From assembly GCA_963515595.1 (NCBI GenBank), contig CAUPYH010000084.1:1-7429 (forward strand): a stretch of DNA of 7,429 nt, read 5' to 3'. A program made the translations under genes and the position numbers. This DNA comes from Eikenella sp963515595 (GTDB taxonomy: Bacteria; Pseudomonadota; Gammaproteobacteria; Burkholderiales; Neisseriaceae). The notes below the pieces were generated by a model. The model saw only the letters and a program-made list of their open reading frames with translations. It made no database searches and was not told the DNA's origin. Each line of letters starts with the position of its first letter. Position 1 is the first letter of the stretch. Of this stretch, positions 5,234-7,429 are shown one piece after another.

Positions 5234-6217
5234 TTAAAGCGGTTTGTTTTGCCAGAAAGCAAGGTAGTTGGTTAGCAAATTTTCAATCTGCATTCTAACA
5301 CTTAAGGTATGCCGGCCGTAAGGGCTGAGACGGTTTAGGGTGTGTACCAGTTGGAATAAGGTTGTCCCCCGGGTACGGGAGGCTACCTGAAAAATGGCGG
5401 CTTGGTGGTGCGGGTAGTAGAGCGGGGGCAGGTTTTGTTGGGCGAGCGCGGTGTCGGCCAGCCATTTGTGCAGCCAGTCGAGAAACACGGCCAGGGGCCA
5501 TTTTTGTTTGTCGAAGGCGGCGGCGTAATCCAGCATGGCCAACAGGCGCGGTTTGGCCAGCAGTTGGCACAGCTCTTCGCGCATCGTGTCTTGCTCCGGC
5601 TCGGCTGCAAACAGCGGGGCGCCGCTGTGGAAGGCAAGCAGGGCTTCGGCTTGAGGGGTGTTTTGCGTTTTCAGGTAGCCTAAGGCTTCTTCGGCGCTTG
5701 GGGCGGGCAGCAGGAAGGGGCGGCAGCGGCTTTTAATGGTGGGCAGCAGGCGGTCTTTGTTGTGGGTCACCAAAAGGAATACCACCGATGCGGGCGGCTC
5801 TTCCAGCATTTTCAGCAGCGCGTTGGCGGCTTGGGTATTCATGGTTTCGGCGGGCTGTACCAGCACCACGCGCAGCCCGCCGCGCACGGAGCTTTGCAGC
5901 AGTGGCGATAGCACGGCGCGCACGGCATCGATTTTGATTTGCAGCAGCTTGCGCGCGCTTTCGCCTTCGGCGGGCGGCTCGGGCGCGAGTTCGTAGTAGT
6001 CCGGATGGCTGCCTTGGGCGAACAGGTGGCAGGAAGGGCAGTTGCCGCAGGGCTGGTGTTCGGCCTGCGGCTGTTCGCACAACAGCGCCTGCGCCAGGTG
6101 GCGGGCAAACGCGGTTTTGCCGGTATCGCGCCGGCCGGTAAGCAACCAAGCGTTGGGGCGGTTGCTCCATTGGGCAGCCAACTGCTGCCAGGCCGATTCA
6201 TGCCAAGGATAAATCAT
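5234..6217 (-). CDS. holB: DNA polymerase III delta-prime subunit (clamp loader)
   Basis: Delta-prime subunit of the AAA+ clamp loader that places the beta clamp on DNA. At 327 residues it is of normal length. It shows a P-loop-like GRRDTGKT (28-35, with Asp where most AAA+ loaders have Gly), four zinc-binding cysteines (C47, C57, C60, C63; PCGNCPSC), NTQAANALLKMLEEPP (127-142), the sensor-1 stretch LVTHNKDRLLPTIKSRC (149-165) with the SRC motif, and a helical C-terminal collar domain. It is unlikely to be an active ATPase in the complex, as for other delta-prime subunits. The start is fixed: an in-frame TAG supplied by the DUS at 6230-6241 lies six codons upstream, with no other start codon between, although no Shine-Dalgarno is visible. 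Two DUSs lie inside the gene (FQVAS at 276-280, GYLK at 180-183). tmk, a frequent upstream neighbour, is absent. Confidence 0.95.
   Translation of the reverse strand: MIYPWHESAWQQLAAQWSNRPNAWLLTGRRDTGKTAFARHLAQALLCEQPQAEHQPCGNCPSCHLFAQGSHPDYYELAPEPPAEGESARKLLQIKIDAVRAVLSPLLQSSVRGGLRVVLVQPAETMNTQAANALLKMLEEPPASVVFLLVTHNKDRLLPTIKSRCRPFLLPAPSAEEALGYLKTQNTPQAEALLAFHSGAPLFAAEPEQDTMREELCQLLAKPRLLAMLDYAAAFDKQKWPLAVFLDWLHKWLADTALAQQNLPPLYYPHHQAAIFQVASRTRGTTLFQLVHTLNRLSPYGRHTLSVRMQIENLLTNYLAFWQNKPL
5380..5391 (+). repeat. DNA uptake sequence inside holB (antisense to the gene)
   Basis: Exact AGGCTACCTGAA on the + strand plus the extra A. On the gene strand it reads TTT CAG GTA GCC T.., giving Phe-Gln-Val-Ala (residues 276-279) in the variable C-terminal domain. 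Confidence 0.93.
5670..5681 (-). repeat. DNA uptake sequence inside holB (sense to the gene)
   Basis: Exact AGGCTACCTGAA on the coding strand, read as Gly-Tyr-Leu-Lys (residues 180-183) in the linker after the AAA+ core. Confidence 0.93.
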
Positions 6218-6229
6218 AGAAAAACGTAA

Positions 6230-6241
6230 AGGCTACCTGAA
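6230..6241 (+). repeat. DNA uptake sequence just upstream of holB
   Basis: Exact AGGCTACCTGAA plus further A bases, 12 bases before the holB start. On the holB strand it contributes an in-frame TAG that limits the gene's 5' end. Confidence 0.93.
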
Positions 6242-6288
6242 AAAAGATTGGCCGTTTAAAAATAGAATAAATGAAAATAAGACTGCTA

Positions 6289-6304
6289 CGGCGTGGGTTC
6301 GCCG
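6289..6304. repeat. Small GC-rich inverted repeat in the dedA-holB gap
   Basis: CGGCG (6289-6293) and CGCCG (6300-6304) with a 6-base loop. No T-tract follows directly on either strand, so it is a poor terminator candidate. It abuts the Correia-like end at 6308-6322 and may be part of the same relic. Confidence 0.4.
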
Positions 6305-6307
6305 CCA

Positions 6308-6322
6308 TGTTAATCCGCTATA
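6308..6322 (-). repeat. Correia-like terminal repeat, solo remnant
   Basis: The minus strand reads TATAGCGGATTAACA. From memory, Correia repeats of Neisseria begin TATAG(T/C)GGATTAACA followed by A-rich sequence; all 15 positions fit that pattern. Similarity ends right after, and no convincing second end is present, though 6262-6283 is faintly similar. It is best read as one end of a decayed element, or as a chance match. Confidence 0.4.
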
Positions 6323-6327
6323 GCAAG

Positions 6328-6339
6328 AGGCTACCTGAA
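6328..6339 (+). repeat. DNA uptake sequence after dedA
   Basis: Exact AGGCTACCTGAA plus A, 20 bases past the dedA stop (TAG at 6360-6362, minus strand). It has the same orientation as the copy at 6230, so the two cannot form a hairpin with each other. Confidence 0.93.
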
Positions 6340-6359
6340 AACGAAGCAGGAGCACCACA

Positions 6360-6998
6360 CTAAGTCTTCTTCCCCCACTTAGCCTTGGCGATTTCCACCG
6401 CCATCGGCAGCACGGACACCGCAATAATGCCGATCACCACCAGCCCGAAATTATTTTTCACCACCGGCAGCTCGCCGAAGAAGTAGCCCGCATAAGTGAG
6501 CAGCCCCACCCACATCAGCGCACCGATGATATTGTAGCGGATAAAGCGGCCGTAATGCATATTGCCCATGCCCGCCACAAAAGGCGCAAAGGTGCGCACA
6601 ATCGGCACGAACCGCGCCAGAATAATCGTTTTGCCGCCGTATTTTTCGTAGAAAGCATGGGTTTTATCCAGATACTCGCGTTTGAACACGCGCGAATCCG
6701 GTTTGGCAAACAGCTTTTCGCCGAAATACTTGCCGATGGCGAAGTTTACTGCGTCGCCAATCACTGCCGCCGCCAAGAGCAGCCCGGCCGCTATATGCAC
6801 ATTCATCCCGCCCAGCGCCGCCACCGCGCCGGCGGCAAACAAGAGCGAATCGCCCGGCAGAAAGGGCGTAACCACCAGCCCGGTTTCGCAAAACACGATG
6901 AGAAACAGGATGGCATAAATCCACAAGCCGTAGGTTTGGGTGAGCTCGATGAGGTGTTGGTCGATATGCAGAACGAAATCAATCAGGCTGGCAAGCAT
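6360..6998 (-). CDS. dedA: DedA family inner-membrane protein
   Basis: Polytopic inner-membrane protein of the DedA/VTT (SNARE-associated) family. Members act in lipid flipping, such as undecaprenyl phosphate recycling, and in membrane homeostasis; the substrate of this one is unknown. The 212-residue protein has about five hydrophobic segments and the family signatures FCETGLVVTPFLPGDSLLF and FVPIVRTFAPFVAGMGNM, with the conserved Glu, Pro-Gly-Asp and Arg. I chose the internal ATG at 6996-6998 over an upstream ATG at 7029-7031 (223 residues) for two reasons. MLASLIDFVLHIDQHL aligns with the E. coli DedA N-terminus, and the upstream ATG overlaps a likely -10 box. Neither start has a good Shine-Dalgarno sequence. 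holB follows after 142 bases on the same strand without a strong terminator, so some cotranscription is possible. Confidence 0.93.
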   Translation of the reverse strand: MLASLIDFVLHIDQHLIELTQTYGLWIYAILFLIVFCETGLVVTPFLPGDSLLFAAGAVAALGGMNVHIAAGLLLAAAVIGDAVNFAIGKYFGEKLFAKPDSRVFKREYLDKTHAFYEKYGGKTIILARFVPIVRTFAPFVAGMGNMHYGRFIRYNIIGALMWVGLLTYAGYFFGELPVVKNNFGLVVIGIIAVSVLPMAVEIAKAKWGKKT

Positions 6999-7029
6999 GG
7001 GAAAACCGCAAATAAAAAGAACGGGCGGC

Positions 7030-7035
7030 ATTGTA
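7030..7035 (-). promoter_or_regulatory. Candidate -10 box for dedA
   Basis: The minus strand reads TACAAT (five of six matches to TATAAT). The -35 at a 17-base spacing is poor (TTTCAG). A transcript starting near 7023 would give a leader of about 25 bases to the ATG at 6998 and would exclude the upstream ATG, which overlaps this box. Confidence 0.4.
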
Positions 7036-7119
7036 AGGCAAGAGGGGGCGGGCTGAAAGGGCTGCGTGCAAACCGTGCTGCAAACGCCGTTTTTTGCCGC
7101 CGGTTAGATGATGCAATTT

Positions 7120-7131
7120 TTCAGGTAGCCT
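7120..7131 (-). repeat. DNA uptake sequence, first of three before ettA
   Basis: Exact AGGCTACCTGAA on the minus strand; left arm of the 14-pair hairpin. Confidence 0.93.
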
Positions 7132-7143
7132 CAGAGGGGCTAG

Positions 7144-7155
7144 AGGCTACCTGAA
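7144..7155 (+). repeat. DNA uptake sequence, second of three before ettA
   Basis: Exact AGGCTACCTGAA. It can pair either with the copy at 7120 or with the copy at 7192, but not with both. Confidence 0.93.
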
Positions 7156-7191
7156 AGTTTCTTTTTCTTAGAAACGCTGTTGCTCCGTATT

Positions 7192-7203
7192 TTCAGGTAG
7201 CCT
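7192..7203 (-). repeat. DNA uptake sequence, third of three before ettA
   Basis: Exact AGGCTACCTGAA on the minus strand, about 28 bases before the candidate ettA -10 box. Confidence 0.93.
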
Positions 7204-7231
7204 TTCGGCTGCTGGAAATGCGTTTTTCGGT

Positions 7232-7237
7232 TAGAAT
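7232..7237 (+). promoter_or_regulatory. Candidate -10 box for ettA
   Basis: TAGAAT (five of six matches to TATAAT), 50 bases before the ettA ATG. No good -35 hexamer is visible at 16-18 bases. A start near 7244 would leave all three DUSs outside the ettA mRNA. Confidence 0.35.
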
Positions 7238-7287
7238 CGGCGGCATTTACCTATTTGCCTGTTTCCCCCTATTTTCGAGGAGTTGTT

Positions 7288-7429
7288 ATGTCGCAATACG
7301 TCTATTCCATGCTGCGCGTGAGCAAGGTTGTGCCGCCGCAGAAAACCATCATTAAAGATATTTCCCTTTCCTTCTTCCCCGGCGCGAAAATCGGCCTGCT
7401 CGGTTTGAACGGCGCGGGCAAGTCCACCG
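7288..7429 (+). CDS. ettA: Energy-dependent translational throttle protein EttA, N-terminal part (3' end outside window)
   Basis: ABC-F ATPase that binds the ribosomal E site and adjusts entry into the elongation cycle according to ADP/ATP. Only the first 47 codons plus one base are present. The translation MSQYVYSMLRVSKVVPPQKT, then IIKDISLSFFPGAKIGLLGLNGAGKST, matches the EttA N-terminus (E. coli begins MAQFVYTMHRVGKVVPP from memory) and ends in the first Walker A (GLNGAGKST, residues 39-47). The start is supported by AGGAG at 7278-7282, five bases from the ATG. It is transcribed divergently from dedA. The VVPP motif separates EttA from other ABC-F members such as Uup; the rest of the gene, with its second ATPase domain, lies outside the window. 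Confidence 0.94.
   Translation, partial: MSQYVYSMLRVSKVVPPQKTIIKDISLSFFPGAKIGLLGLNGAGKST

Larger units (their letters stand above)
7119..7156. repeat. Inverted DUS pair with 10-base loop
   Basis: 7119-7132 is perfectly complementary to 7143-7156 (14 pairs), with a 10-base loop. On the + strand a T-rich but interrupted stretch (7157-7169) follows, so it could terminate rightward readthrough before ettA. No + strand gene lies just upstream, so its role as a terminator is uncertain. Confidence 0.7.

Noticed and set aside
5362..5736. Long + strand open frame with a 124-codon Arg/Gly-rich translation
   Set aside because: Lies wholly antisense to holB, has no family resemblance, and its composition is that of a shadow frame in GC-rich DNA.
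6102..6136. HolB P-loop as evidence of an active ATPase
   Set aside because: GRRDTGKT has Asp in place of the usual loop Gly, and delta-prime subunits are generally not active ATPases; the motif alone does not support a special activity.
6555..7154. 199-codon + strand open frame opposite dedA
   Set aside because: Antisense to a clear membrane protein gene, and it runs through DUS repeats; no domain or ribosome site.
1..7429. CRISPR array, tRNA, rRNA, defence or secretion system
   Set aside because: No regularly spaced direct repeats, no tRNA- or rRNA-like sequence, and all long genes are recognised housekeeping genes.

Overview
ORGANISM. The window is almost certainly from the family Neisseriaceae, most likely the genus Eikenella. 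The main evidence is a 12-base word, AGGCTACCTGAA, present in 12 exact copies between positions 2509 and 7203 on both strands. This is the DNA uptake sequence (DUS) dialect known for Eikenella, and it differs from the meningococcal and gonococcal ATGCCGTCTGAA. The proteins agree with this: FtsZ begins and ends in Neisseria style, and pilZ lies between holB and a TatD-family gene. The species call is an inference from the DUS dialect.

LAYOUT. (1) Positions 1-3717, + strand, form the distal end of the division and cell wall (dcw) cluster: the C-terminal part of D-Ala-D-Ala ligase (ddlB), ftsQ (overlapping ddlB by 17 bases), ftsA and ftsZ. A 97-base repeat-like element with imperfect inverted ends separates ftsQ from ftsA. 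A perfect TATAAT -10 box lies in the ftsA-ftsZ gap. (2) Positions 3718-4040 are a 323-base gap between converging gene sets. It holds the ftsZ terminator, a single DUS, and an inverted pair of DUSs that can act as a terminator in both directions. (3) Positions 4041-6998, - strand, read right to left: dedA, holB, pilZ, then a TatD-family hydrolase of the YcfH type. The last three form a tight set whose order is also known from Pseudomonas. The holB-dedA gap carries two DUSs and a 15-base sequence resembling the end of a Correia repeat. (4) Positions 6999-7287 are a divergent intergenic region with three DUSs that can form alternative hairpins. (5) From position 7288, + strand, comes the start of ettA, cut off by the window edge just after Walker A.

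HOW THE GENES WORK TOGETHER. DdlB supplies the D-Ala-D-Ala dipeptide for peptidoglycan. FtsZ forms the division ring, FtsA anchors it to the membrane, and FtsQ links it to the FtsB/FtsL part of the divisome. HolB is the delta-prime subunit of the DNA polymerase III clamp loader. PilZ supports type IV pilus assembly, which in this family also drives uptake of DUS-bearing DNA. DedA is a membrane protein of the lipid-scramblase-like family, and EttA is a ribosome-binding ABC-F ATPase.

OVERALL. All genes are conserved housekeeping genes and I see no new protein system. The unusual content is in the repeats: the ftsQ-ftsA element, the Correia-like end, and the many DUSs, three of which lie inside coding sequence and are read in three different phases.
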